From positions 45,186,651-45,250,650 of the forward strand of contig LS997563.1 in NCBI GenBank assembly GCA_000469685.2: a stretch of 64,000 nucleotides of DNA, given 5' to 3'. This stretch comes from Haemonchus contortus (taxonomy: Eukaryota > Nematoda > Chromadorea > Rhabditida > Trichostrongylidae). Below, piece by piece: positions 22,491 to 34,328 of the stretch. The notes under the pieces were generated by a model that made no database searches, was not told the DNA's origin, and worked only from the letters and a program-made list of their open reading frames with translations. Position numbers and translations under genes: made by a program. Within the stretch, counting starts at the first letter, position 1. Every line of letters begins with the position of its first letter.

Positions 22491-25400
22491 TTTATACATG
22501 AGTTTCCTCCTTAGGTATCCAGCGAATGAATGATTTGATAAATAGGATTTCTGGGAACGGCATCAGTTTTTCTTCGATTTTATGTTTTGACTTTTTGTTT
22601 ATTTCGTACAATGCATCCATCCCTCTTTCGATTTCCTTTGTTGTTGTTGATTTAGTCAAAAACACCCTTCCTTCATTTCCTTCTCGGAGCAAGAGATTTG
22701 AGTGTAATGTGTAAACAAACCCTTACAAAAAGGATAACAATAGGACCCTATTTTTAACTTCGGTGGAAAACTGAGCAACTCAAACCGATGATATTCCGAA
22801 GGGTTGGAAATTGTTTCCTACATGGAACTTAAGTAAGCATTCTTCTTCTGGGCCATGCATCAGCGACTTTATCTCCATGTCTAAAATTATTTGGGAGCTC
22901 CTTAAGTGAATGCAGTCGTTAGCTTGGGCAAGCATACGATTTTTAGTATTTTCGTCCTCTCAGATAACTTCAGTGCAGTTGAGCTGATCCCCAGGCAATG
23001 GAAGGCTCGTTCGGTCTTGGCCTGGGCGGGATTCTAAAACGCTACAAGGGCAAAAGTCGATGCACAACGGGTTTGTTGCCTCCGTCCGAATGCCATATGC
23101 CTTCATCACTCGTTTTTTTTGTTTTGTTTGCTCGAAGCTGTTATTACTGCAGTAATCATTTCCGTTTACACACTGAGATCATGTCAGTTCTAGGGAACAG
23201 CTGAATCAGTTGATTAGAGCGATTGTTACTGGTCTAAAAAAAGTTGAATTGATGGATAGATTTGCTTTAGCTTCTGGTATCCGTTAACAGGGTGGTTTGA
23301 CAGTACTTCTAGGATTTACATAGGGTTCCCACCACCTCTTTGTTCCTTCTTCTCCTTCTTCTATTCCCATGATTAGGTTTTTCGTGGGATGCGTTTTAAC
23401 TTTTGGTGACTTTTTGCCAAATACTTACTCGTAATAATAAAATGTATAATATAATAATGTATACAAAATAAAATATGAAATTTTAGTTGAATTTTCTGAA
23501 AAAAAAATCAAAGTAATCTCATCCACAGCTGATCGCAATAAAATGCTGCACTTTGTCAGCTGTCATTTGTGAATGAAACGGACTATAGTGTCCTCAAATA
23601 ACAAGTATATGGTAATAGGCTGTTTTTGTCTGTCTGACTGTTTTTAGCAGTGTTTTCCACTACAGAGTAAATGGCTGAAATTGAAAACACCATATGATTT
23701 TATTTTTTTATTAACAATTAAACAAGGGCGTCACTCTTTTTTGCAGCGCTTAGAGAGTGTATTTCGCTCAATCAAAGTTAATTTAGTTGTTTTCATGAAA
23801 TTCCTCAGAACCGCCCCCGATAGAGGAACGTTTGGCCTTCGGAGCGCAAGCCATAGATCCCAAGCCGTGTTAAGGCCTTTAGCGCATGCACACCACTCCA
23901 AAATCCCAAGAATCCAAGGAGAAGCAGAGAATATGTCTACTAGGACTTCTTCATCAACGGTTGGTCAACAACATTTCCCGTAGCCCAAATAACCCATTTC
24001 CTTGCCCATTAATATTGGATGGCACCCGTTGGTGCTCGTCGGAGGTCATTGTTTGTTGTCCGGCGGCTTATTTACGTGAACCAAGTGGCGATGGTGAAAG
24101 TTGATCGCTTGCGAGAGTCTGCAGCATCTGGCTAGCTTGAGGTGTTTTTCAACCCCCACACACACAAACTTGACTGATCGATGACTGACTGCTGCTCGAC
24201 GTGGTTGGTGGATGGAGTATCCTGCGAGAGAAAAGCATTGCAGGGGGTTTGTTCCTGCAGCTGGTACTGGTGGTGTCGACAACGAAAAACAAAAGCGTTC
24301 AGTCCAATATGCAGCCTCCAACACAACGACGACCCCTCAACGACGACGACAACGACAGCGACGACGACGACGACGATCGCGTCAATTGTTTTCATAGCGG
24401 GACTGCTGACGCTCGCACTTCACGGACGAATTAGCTCTTTTCATACAGCTAATCGGGCCTCCTTGGGAAGCTTTAAGCAGTGCTTCTGTGTAATGAAATA
24501 ATCTCTTTCCGATCATGCGCAATTTTCGTGAAGCTCAGGGATCATCCCATTCTAATTGCTCTTATATATAATACGAATCTAAAAAAGCAATGTGAAATGA
24601 ATGAATGGATATGAATGAATGATGAATGGAACTCTTTCATCAGCCTCCTTCCATTCCTCACTGGCTTTGCATTCCTATTTTTATTACTGATCGTATTGTT
24701 ACTATTTCTTGATTCATGTTATTTGGGTTTGATAGTGTCTGAGCTTCCTTATGTAGGTATATAGGTTGGTACTTATACGACCTTTGTCTGCATACCGTGA
24801 GGCGTCGACTGTACCAGGGCCCATATAGGGTCCTCAAACGATGCTCTGATGCCGATCTTGCTCCAATGTGTTAATCGCCTCATGTGCTGGCCTTCACCTA
24901 TTGTTTTTGATAATCGGTTCAGAAATTTCCACGTCTCGGAACTAGCTGATTAGTCGGACTGTTCTGAGACTCTTGGGACTGTTTTGGGAGTAAGATCCAA
25001 TTTTATCTTCATTTTCTGTCCATTATTTTTGCATGATGTTTGAATGTATGCTGAGTGGGAATGCTTCAACCCGAAACATTGTGTCTTGCCAACCTAGTAC
25101 TTGATTACTTGATTTTGATTAGCTCTTTGTATCATCTTTGTATCATCGTACCACTCCTTTCTTAGAGGGAGGAGGGGGAGGGGGGGGGGGTCGTATTGTT
25201 GTGAGGAGAATCAGAAAATCTATTTTCACCTGTTCATGAATTGTGCTCCTGTTTCGTCTTCTATTTGAGGCAATAACACCGTTATAATACGTCGGTCATG
25301 TTCACCCTCGATTCAGTATGGTACGCCAATCCTACAGTAGTCCCGGCTATGGGTCCTAATTTGAATGAGTGTTGCGCGACACAGCGTTAACCCCCGTGGC

Positions 25401-26017
25401 TTTACCCCTTGTCCTTGCCGAAGGTCCATTTCGATGCGTCGTTATGTGATAGGTGAAGATTTGTGTATTCAGATAAGGTTATGCCATGAAAAACAATGTC
25501 TTGTGTGTGAGATTCTGGTTTCTTGCTGATGTTTCCCTCATGCTAACTCTGTATTTTCTATTGAAAGCAGAAAATGCTGGCGACTTTTATTACAGTCAGA
25601 TTCAGTGAGAGAATAGGCTTTCGCGTTTTATCTCTTGAGATTAAGGGCTGGTTAATTTGGCTGAGTTCTGGGGAATTTAGTCTTTTTTCGAACTCTTACC
25701 CATTACCAATGGGGCTTTATGGGAGTATCTGGATCTCACTAATCATAGGTGGCTCTCTTATTCCGGGGAAAGGACGGTTCGATTTTCAAAGAACTGTACG
25801 CTATACCAGAAGTGAGTGCAGCCAGACGTAATTGTTGGACCTGGATTTTTTTTTCAAATGCAAAAATATAGCTTACTTTATGAGGCAGGTGGCTTCATCG
25901 TCCAGAATTATGAATCGGAGGCAATTTTTAAAAAAAGTATGTGCCCTTTTGCGTTCATTGATCAGTTGTTGAAATAAGCTCACGCAATGGGCTTTCATTT
26001 TCGATGTCTTTGGCATT
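22491..26017. other. intron with a GC-rich island
   Basis: Most of this is AT-rich. The segment from about 23860 to 24440 is clearly richer in G and C and contains the CGA repeat listed separately. A G-run with several short G tracts lies at about 25165-25190. GAATGAAT-type simple repeats are at about 24594-24630. No exon with matched splice sites was found. Confidence 0.5.
24326..24376. repeat. CGA/ACGACG simple repeat
   Basis: An imperfect trinucleotide run of ACGACGACC, AACGACGACG and GACGACGACG type. On the plus strand one frame gives an Asp-rich peptide (MQPPTQRRPLNDDDND and onward). This is an expected by-product of the repeat and not evidence for a gene. Confidence 0.75.
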
Positions 26018-26150
26018 TAGATGTGTTATGTGGCCCACACAATGACTTGTGCAGGAGAACCGATTGGGATTTAAGTGCTTTTGTTCTACCAGAAAAACTC
26101 CATGCTAGTCAACCGACCCGCAACGGATGGTAGGCTCAGTTGGTTCAAAC
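26018..26150 (-). repeat. tRNA-derived SINE, copy 5 (body only)
   Basis: A minus-strand, decayed copy of the body. The plus strand carries TGTGGCCCACACAATGACTT, TTAAGTGCTTTTGTTCTACC, GTCAACCGACCCG and GGATGGTAGGCTCAGTTGG, inverse to the family words at 13156. The head is absent or unrecognisable. Confidence 0.6.
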
Positions 26151-26397
26151 GGGTGTAATTTCAGTGTTTTATTACTCAACTATGTGTGTGGTAGAGCAAA
26201 GTTAGGTACTAACGCACCACGACCTAATCCGAACACAGGGCTCAAACTGTTCGAGAAGAATGTTCTCTTAAAAGCACCTTCCAACTGATTTGTGGGAATG
26301 CTTTTGTCTATGATCCTCATGTGTGTGATTTTTTTCGAATATTTCTTTCAAAAACTCAGAGTGCTTCAAATTCTATTGCCGCCTTATTTACCTATAG

Positions 26398-26487
26398 GAG
26401 TTCATCATACCCTTCCTCCAACCGCAAGAGCTATAGCTCTGGCGACACTAGCGTTGAAGCTAGGTCATCGGGCGTGGCTAAACTCAG
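26398..26487 (+). CDS. candidate 90-nt cassette exon
   Basis: The segment lies between TTATTTACCTATAG and CTCAG|GTGTCT. It is 90 nt, so it could be included or skipped without shifting frame. Two frames are open. One, phase 1 to phase 1, reads VHHTLPPTARAIALATLALK and would fit between exons B and C. The other, phase 2 to phase 2, reads SSSYPSSNRKSYSSGDTSVE, which looks more like a flexible linker but does not fit that junction. A larger version starting at about 26361 after AAAACTCAG is also possible. Which frame is real, and whether it belongs to Gene 1, cannot be decided from sequence alone. Confidence 0.35.
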
Positions 26488-27614
26488 GTGTCTTATCAGT
26501 CATCTACCGATTTCGCAACTTGTCAGAAATGAAAAATCCCTTTTCTTTTCCTAGCCCATTTTCGTCTTCAGTGCTTTTCGTAGAACACTTTCCCTCTGGC
26601 TAAAAATGTTGGCAAAGCATAAAGCCAGTAGAAAAACTCCTGACACGACTGTCTGAGGTGATCGTATACGGCCATTCATACAATCCGCACGACGGCCATC
26701 TGAATCAATATCCTCCTTGATGGAGATCATTGTCGAGAATGAATTCGTGAACTTATAACATCTAGAAACCAGTTGTATCAATGAATTTAATTCCCGAAAT
26801 GGCTATCTTTTCTGATAAAATCTGATAACTTCGTAAATTCAAAATTTTCAATTCTCGGTATTCGGCAGCTTAGCTTCAATGGTTGTTATGGCTTACATGA
26901 CAAAGGCCAATTTTCCGCTCGGTCATCTGAAATACTAAAATGCGAGATTTCCCTCGGGACACTGTTTTTCAACAGAAATTAGTGGTTAATAGTGCATGTT
27001 GCGCGTCACTTGTTTAGCTATAAACCACTAGCCGATCGGAAACCATCACACATCCCCGTTCACGTTGTTATCGAGCGTTGAATGGAGCTAGCTGGTGGGG
27101 TCGAGGTCCGTGGTCGGACTCTGCAGCACATGAATTCCATCTCTGCTACTGTAGATATGATTCTCAAACTTCCAGCTATGCAATTTCTGAATCTATTAGG
27201 AGTCTGATAACCTTTTTCTGCAGTAGCAGGTATCTCCCTCTCACCCTCTCAGTTGGCTACATCTTAACCCTTGGATCTAATGTCTGGGTATTCGAGTTCT
27301 CTCGCACTTCAAATTGTTCTCCAAAAGTTCGCTCACAGCTGAATATTTGTCCCAATCAGCCTGATTTTCATCTGCACCGGCCTCCATGTTGATATTTATC
27401 TATGAATCTTGCATTTTTGACTGATTTGGGGTGCAGTGAAATTCCGGGGGGCGCGCGATTTACGCATGACCCCATTAGCACGCAGCAACGTTTCAGTACC
27501 TTTCTGTTGAGATGGACCAAATAAATTTGCATTAGTCCACGGTTTTACCATGAACAGAGCAAATCTCTTTACTATGGCAAAAAAGCCCCTCCGAGATTGA
27601 GAATCCACCTCATA
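26488..27614. other. no recognised feature
   Basis: No repeat or exon could be supported between the cassette exon and the Tc3-like element. Confidence 0.5.
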
Positions 27615-29180
27615 CAGTGCGTTTCATAATTATAAGGTCACCCTCAGTTTTCGCGCTTTCAAAAAAAGTAATAATTAAGGATTTTTTCTAGCATCATGAA
27701 CAGATTCCCCAGCACGAATAACCCAGGTATCCGTTGCTTAGCCGCTGCTGCATTCTTCTGAACTTTTTTAGAACAGTTTATCGGTTTTTGCACCGTTTCA
27801 TAATTATAAGGTCACCCTGAGAAAGTGAACAATTCTTAACGAAAGAGAGGAAATTTCGTGTTTGAAGAACTTGTAAAGGTAAGCATGTGTAGCGAAGGCA
27901 TTTCTAAGCCTGACTGTCAACATGGCTCGTGATCATCTGCTTTCCTCTGATGAGAAGGCTCATCATGAAGGTGGGCTCCGTACTCGAGCCATTTCCAGGC
28001 AAATAGAGAGATCCCTTTGGTCCATTCGGAGATTTCTAGAGAGTCCTCATGTCGTTAGATATGACACCGACTGTGGACACCCATGAAGGATTACTACCCG
28101 TGACGAGCGGAAAATTCTTAGGACTGTTTCCAACAGTACGTCCTCCTTGGACCAGATCCGATCGGAATTAAACCTCTCTGTGTCGAGAGTCTGGAGAGCA
28201 GTGAGAAGATGCGAGAACATCACCAGGCAAGCAATGGAGAAGGTGCCACGAATCACCGATCGTCACAAAGATACTCGACTCGGATTTGCAAAGATGAACC
28301 TAGGGAGAGATTGGGCAAAGGTAGATTTACATCAAAATCTCACCATAGAGCTGAACAATTCCTACTCAGGTCGTCTTTTCGGATGGAAAGTAACTCAATC
28401 TGACGGAAACAAGCGGTACTAACGCGACTTGAGGAAGGAACCAGTCTACTTCAGCCGTCGCAGTTTGGATGGAGGAAGCCTATGGTGTGGGGTGCGTTCT
28501 GCAACGATGTCGTGTTGTTGTGAGCTGCAGTATGGATTTCAAGGATTACCAGAAAGTCTTATAGCATCATCTAGTACCTTTTCTATGCCATCGCCGTCAC
28601 CTCAACTATGTCTTTCAACAAGATAACGCCTACAATCATGTGACCCATGCAACGGATGAGTGGCTTCAATGCCAATAAATAGGCGTCCTACCGTGGCCAG
28701 CCTGCAGTCCCGACCTCAGTCGGATGGAACATATCTGGGACATAATATTCAGACAGGTTTATGCGAATAACCGTCAGTTCCAGGGCAAAGAAGAGCTGAA
28801 GCGAGCACTTATCGAAGCATGGAGAGCAACCGATGAGGAACACCTTCGAAACCTAGTTTCTAGTATGCCACACAGGCTCTTTGATGCTGCTCCTAAACAA
28901 GGAGGAGCTATAGATTATTAACTGTTGTACATATGCCATTAACATTGATAAATCATTTACTTCCTCAGGGTGACCCTATAATTATGAAACGGTGCAAAAG
29001 CCGACACTATCTTTAAAAAATTCGCAACAAATTTGAGGTGAAAGATATTGCGACCAAAATTTGAGTACGGAGGTACATTGTGACGAGGAATCTACCAGTG
29101 CTTGCCAAAAAATTCCATTCTGGCTGCTTTCTCCGGAATCGCAAAAATCTGGGGTGACCTTATAATTATGAAACGCACTG
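27615..29180 (+). mobile_element. Tc3-like transposon, degenerate
   Basis: The 1566-bp element begins CAGTGCGTTTCATAATTATA and ends with its inverse, next to TA on both sides. A second copy of the end motif, TGCACCGTTTCATAATTATA and onward, lies about 180 bp inside each end (27793 on the left; inverse ending near 28995 on the right). Caenorhabditis Tc3 likewise has a second transposase-binding site about 180 bp inside each end. The sequence between outer and inner motifs is not an inverted repeat. The transposase gene is broken. Confidence 0.9.
27922..28921 (+). pseudogene. Tc3-like transposase, broken
   Basis: An ATG at 27922 opens MARDHLLSSDEKAHHEGG and RQIERSLWSIRRFLESP, the N-terminal helix-turn-helix. 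A TGA interrupts near 28083. Later come TTRDERKILRTVSNS, DQIRSELNLSVSRVWRAV and GFAKMNLGRDWAKV, as in Tc3. The first catalytic region is unclear. The second Asp is in FQQDNAYNH (codon 28622-28624) and the final Glu in CSPDLSRMEHIWD (codon 28727-28729). They are exactly 34 residues apart, the Tc1/Tc3 D34E spacing. The end reads LVSSMPHRLFDA and GGAIDY, then TAA. Total length is close to that of Tc3 transposase (about 330 residues), but stops (including one at about 28669) and frame changes inactivate it. Confidence 0.9.
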
Positions 29181-29182
29181 TA

Positions 29183-32100
29183 GGTCAACAATTTACTTGC
29201 CGAACGTTCAAAATAAGGATGCCTTCAAATTTTTTGATCTTAATAAACGCAATTCTTCTGTAAACGCGCATAGTTGGTCATTTCTTTACTTATTCTACTT
29301 ATAAATTCTCATTTCTTCCATTATGTTGGTAGGAATGGTGTTTTAGCGCGTTTTGTTCGTTGACCTCATTATATTGGCGCGTGAATCGCACCACACCCTG
29401 AAATTCCACTGCAACCCCATACTGCCTCACCCATCTTAATGATGTTTCTGGTTCAGAAGCAGTTTACCCTCAAAAATAGTTTTGTAAAAGGGTTGAGGCT
29501 TATTGTGTGCAGCTCCTTCCCAAGCTTCGCCTACCTCATTTTATACTTTTAATTCTTCCTTTTCTTTTCGACCTTTTTCTTAACCCTTGTTGTATGTATT
29601 GAAAATTATCCAGATTTACTTCCTAATACTTCTTGATTTCTCTCACCATGATAGCACTAAATGCCTGATGTATTTGAGAGGAGGAGCTGCTCCTTTCAGA
29701 AAAAACTTAATAGCAGTTCCGTTCTTAAGTTAAAATTTTTCGAAGTATCCAATGTTATTTTTGAAATCTTATCTTATCGAGTATTTAAAAAAAGTCTTGT
29801 TTTAGTATTATTTGCAGGTTTCCAAGAAATAAACAAGGTATTTTTAGGTGCACCACGTCCTCATCAATCGAATAGCGATCAGCAGGTGTGTTTATGTTTA
29901 CTATGGTGGAATTCGCCTGTAATATTTGTTTTACTTTCCAAATGGGAGCAAATAGTACCGGACACATGGAATGGATATTTTTACCCTATTTGTTTGATGA
30001 TCATGATCCGGTATTAAGTAGAAGGATCGAAGCCGTTCACTCAATACACATCTGGGTGAAGGGGGTTCAGGAGTCATAAGATAGCTGCTGGACAATGACG
30101 CACGGCGTAATTCCTAGGTTGACTAAGAAGTTTGCTGCCACAGGTAATTGGAATAGTACTTCGTTTTTTTTTTTTTTTTGATATATCATTATTTCCTATC
30201 GAGCAAACCTTATGGGTGGCTGAAGGGTCAGGTTTGGAGAAAACAATGCCCTAGCTGTAGAGGGGGATGGGTTCCGAATAGTTCGTTCCTTTCTAGCTCA
30301 GCCAAAACATCCCCGAATAGGATCAAGACAGGTGACAATTTCTTCGAATCCTACCCTCACTCCTGTTGGAGTAGGGTTGACTAAGCCTACCCGTAAGAAC
30401 GTGGGTGGAAAGTGATGAAATGGTAGTGCACAACTGAAATTTTAGTTTGAGTTGTTTCAAAAAGAATAAGATGACTTTTTCTATGGAGCGATTTAGTGCT
30501 CCCATATGGTTATAGTGAAACTCCTGTTTGTGACAAAAGTCATACAAGCGAACGGCCTGCTTTCTTCTCTCAGTACCCCAGAAGAGGAACCCCGAGGAGA
30601 GACGTCTTGCATTTCAACTGGGAAGAGTATGAGACTAAAAAAAGGTAGAAGTCGCTGAGAAGTTACTTCGAAAGAATCTTGTTGTCGGATAGGAGGCGAT
30701 TTTGCACGCTCAAATGAACCCATTCGTTGCAAGCTGCAAACTAGGAAGCCTGGGAGCGATAAATGGAGGAAGTTGTGTGGCTAACTGAGCAGAAATGGAG
30801 TTCTATTGTCTTTTCAACGCCTTCTATTCTTTGTTCCCGGCTTCACTGTCCGCAGCTTCTGGCAATAGAGCTAACCACAACACAGAATCGTTTTCTTATA
30901 TAGACCCGTATGCTTCCTATTCCACAGATGGGAGGGCGCTTCTAGCGTACACTGCTTATTAATCCATACATACGCCGTCAATCCCATGGGACAGCACTGG
31001 GTCGAATCCTTGACGCGAACGAGCGAAGCCAGAGTTTTTGTTGAATATCACGCCTGCGGACTTGGCATATGTTCCGTTTGGAACTTCCATCTTTCAGTTC
31101 AGTGCTGAAGTATTGAGCTTCTATGCAGCGAAAGTGATCGACTTCTATGTCTGCCAGCCCATATTCATTGGAATACCGTTCATCTCTGAGGAGTGGACGT
31201 AGTGGTAGGTGAAGGAGCGAATCTCTCCTCTGTACTTACCGGTGCACTATGGGTAGGATCGCTGCCCTTACAAGTAACAAGCTTGTTCAGCCGCTAGCCG
31301 AGTCCCTACTAGCTTCACAACTAAGAAGAATGAACGTCAGTATGAAGGCTCAGAAGTCTCCATTCAGTCATCAGTCTGCTTCCTTTACTGTACGCCACGA
31401 TTTCCAACGCTGCCATGTTTTTTTTTTGAATGGTGATTAGGATAGGGTTCGAACATGGTTGCTGCTGTGGATATAATGTTGAAGTCAGAAAGTATGGGTA
31501 ACATTCTATGCGTTGCCAGGAGACTTCATGTGCCTTGCCTCCAAGCTCCCATTCTTGTGTACAAGCGGCCCACTTCCCCTTGTTTATGAGTCTTTTTCGT
31601 TGTTTTCCTTTCGGATGTGCCTACTCTCCTCCCAATGTAAAATACTGGATTCCATCCATGGCCGTCTAGAGGAGCATGCGGTATTCTGAAGAGTCGTGGA
31701 AGTCGACTATCGTTGTGGTCTAGCAAAAACACGGTCTTCCAAACATACGTATTGAATACGCTGGAAACAGCTTGGACGAAAACGTTATACCTGTAGTGGG
31801 ATGGGCGTGTAACTAAGTCCTGTCTACGTAAGATGAAAGGAATCGAATCTGATGACTACGCTTGCGATTGCCTGTTGGGATTCACCTGTTGAAATGTCAT
31901 AGTCTAACCTGTGTTAGATTTCTAGAAATGGATGCTGATTACATTGGTTTGTTGCTGTATTGGTAAGTTTTTTGGGTTGAGTGCAAATTAAAGATCGAAC
32001 TGGTCCGGCTAAAGACGGCTGCGCCATCTTCTGTATCAGCTTTTGTGAGTTCATCATCAATGCGCTTGAGCGAAAGCTAGTAAGGTCGTCTTTCTTTTCG

Positions 32101-33214
32101 TTACCGAGCCGATGTAAAGGGTTGGAACCTTCTCACTTGGGAAAGCCAGCTTTTTGTTCTCTTCAGAACTTCCGGAACGAGTCTGACCTCCTCAGGGCGT
32201 CAAAGGCCCGACATTCCTGACTCCCCAGCGTTCACAGTGGGTAACCGACCACCTTGATCCAACGATCGTTGGTATTTAGGCTCACTTGTTGGGCCTACAT
32301 AATCTCCGGTTCAATGGCCATAATTGTCTAGGTCAAAAATTCGATAAGTGAGTAGCCCTTGTCGAGAAGTTCGCCCAATTCCTGAAACAACTTTTGCCAA
32401 AATGGCTATTCAATGCAGTGTTCGGATATTTTGGCTCACACTTCAGCTATACGCTTTTCAGAGCTGCAGTTTAGCTTGAACCGTCATATTTATTTGTTTT
32501 TCTGCTGGTTGTGAGTCCGACAGATACGCATCCCTGGGGAATGCCCCGGATGACTGTTGGTGTCTTCTCCGGAGTTTTCTGTCGTCCACGAGGGCCGTTA
32601 AACTAGCAAACGTCGGTTTTAAGGCGTCCTCATACTCATTTCGTGGGGAAAAACATTCATGGCAAGTGCTGCCAATAGGGCTAAGTGCGAAAATATAAAT
32701 CTTCTGGAATGGTGGTAAAAGGCTTGAGGACATGGTTTTAGCTGGAGCATGAGGCAATTTTTGCTTCTCTCAAGAGTACCGTTCTCGCTAAGCGCCATTG
32801 AAGAATGGAATTTGGCGGAGGTAGAAAAAAGAGAGAATTGTGCACGCTGACATCCCTCTAAGCCGCCAATATTTTCTGGTCAACTAATTTTGTCTTTGAG
32901 AAAAATTTCCATTCTGCCAGTCTGCGATATATCTGGCTGATAGATGTAGGTCTTCTGACCTTTGCTGAATCCTAGCTAGGCGTGTGCATGTGCATTGAGT
33001 GTATGTGTGTGGGGTTGTTGTCTCAAAGATATAGTTGAGTTGCTTCTGGACCTGATTATCGGGAAATGCTTGTGTACAATTTAGTTTCCCGTGGTCCCTG
33101 AGTCAAGTCCTTTACTTTTTGGTATGAAGGTGGAGAGGGGGAGGGGGGGGGCAAGAAGTGTGTGATCTCACTGCTTCTACTTATACACTGGCCGTAGATT
33201 CATTCTTCCACGGC
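29183..33214. other. no firmly supported feature
   Basis: Long stretch without repeats I recognise. A 20-nt segment at 29818-29837 has an acceptor and donor, but it is too short to call. The region 31900-32900 is richer in G and C and has a 99-codon minus-strand frame at 32458-32757 without motifs. A G-rich run sits at about 33129-33151. Confidence 0.4.
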
Positions 33215-33567
33215 GCTACCAGGTGGGAAAACGGCTCACATAAGGCGTTATGAAGGCCTAAAGATTGTCCTATGTGTATGTCCGAACGAGTTACAAACAA
33301 TTAATCATGATCCATAGCGACAGTGAAAGGCAATTCTGGACAGTTTTGGCTTGAAGTAATCCGCTCTTTGCACAATTGCAATAACTGAAATCTCGTCCGA
33401 ATACCCCTTCCATATTATTTCCGTCATGGCAATCTCGTCCACACTCTACTTTCCCTACTTTTAGGGGCCATATTTTCTCGCTTCCTTTACCACCGGTGCG
33501 CTATTCCCAGCCAATACTTCCGCTTTTCGTTTCAGAAAGGGACCTCAAAATTATCTTGAACTGTGCC
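33215..33567. repeat. TIR element, copy 2 (left end missing)
   Basis: This is related to 20298-20791 in the same orientation. The shared block includes GCAATAACTGAAATCTCGTC and CGAATACCCCTT, and the right end reads CCTCAAAATTATCTTGAACTG then TGCC. The left terminal repeat is not recognisable, so the copy is truncated or decayed. Confidence 0.75.
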
Positions 33568-34280
33568 TTTGACGACTTCATGCTACCCAGCGACTTTCCG
33601 AGTTATTTAGTTATTGCAACAACCCCAACTGCTATGTGCAGAGCTCTAAACTTTGGTCTAACTCTACAATAAGTACACGGTGTAAGTTGCATAATTCGGA
33701 AATACAAAGTACACTCATTCCGGTCGTGGTGTTATGAATGCAACCATGGAAACTGACACGCATCATGGAGTGTCTTTAATGTAATGGTTTCATGGTTGTC
33801 GATTATTTGCAACTTCAGTGGGTACTGACCTTTACCCAAAAAATCCATCTTTCTTGTTACAAGTTCCCACTCATGAAGACTGCTTTTGTCGAATTCCTTA
33901 CAGGAAGGTTACAGTATCTTCTCGGGGTCGTTCCTTTCTGATTGTAGTTCCGGTATTACCACTACTTTCTTGGAAGAGCGACTGTCGGCGCAAGACAGGA
34001 GCTAAATTGAAAATTTAGTAGATGCTTGGAGGATCTAATGTAGGCCCGGTCAAACCAAAAAGGGTATAGTAGGTGATGACATTGCCTGATTCAATTTTCC
34101 TTCTTCCATCTTCTTGAGATACCTGTGAAGCGCGTTGAGCACCACTACCGTTTCCAACTGACCAGTTCCACGGAATCTTCTTTGCTGATGTTTGGAATCG
34201 CCATTGACGAACTTCAGGAAAACTTATACCAATATCCTCTCAGTATCTTCTTCTCCTTCATCTAATACTTGCCTTTTCAG

Positions 34281-34328
34281 ATTAAAAATTTGGCTCGACC
34301 CCGGAGGAAGCGTTCTCTTCTATACGAA
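34281..34328 (+). CDS. candidate 48-nt microexon
   Basis: A 48-nt segment has excellent splice signals: TTGCCTTTTCAG in front and CGAA|GTGAGT behind. Two frames are open: IKNLARPRRKRSLLYE at phase 0 and LKIWLDPGGSVLFYT at phase 2. If placed between exons B and C, whose junction is phase 1, it would meet TAA at its second codon. In that transcript it would be a premature-stop exon. It may instead belong to another transcript. Confidence 0.35.

Noticed and set aside
24201..24434. Asp-rich open frame
   Set aside because: The run of Asp is produced by the CGA repeat; no splice sites or other support.
29818..29837. 20-nt segment with acceptor and donor
   Set aside because: Too short, and its phases do not fit the Gene 1 B/C junction.
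32458..32757. 99-codon minus-strand frame in a GC-richer region
   Set aside because: Possibly an old retroelement remnant, but no motif could be matched with confidence.
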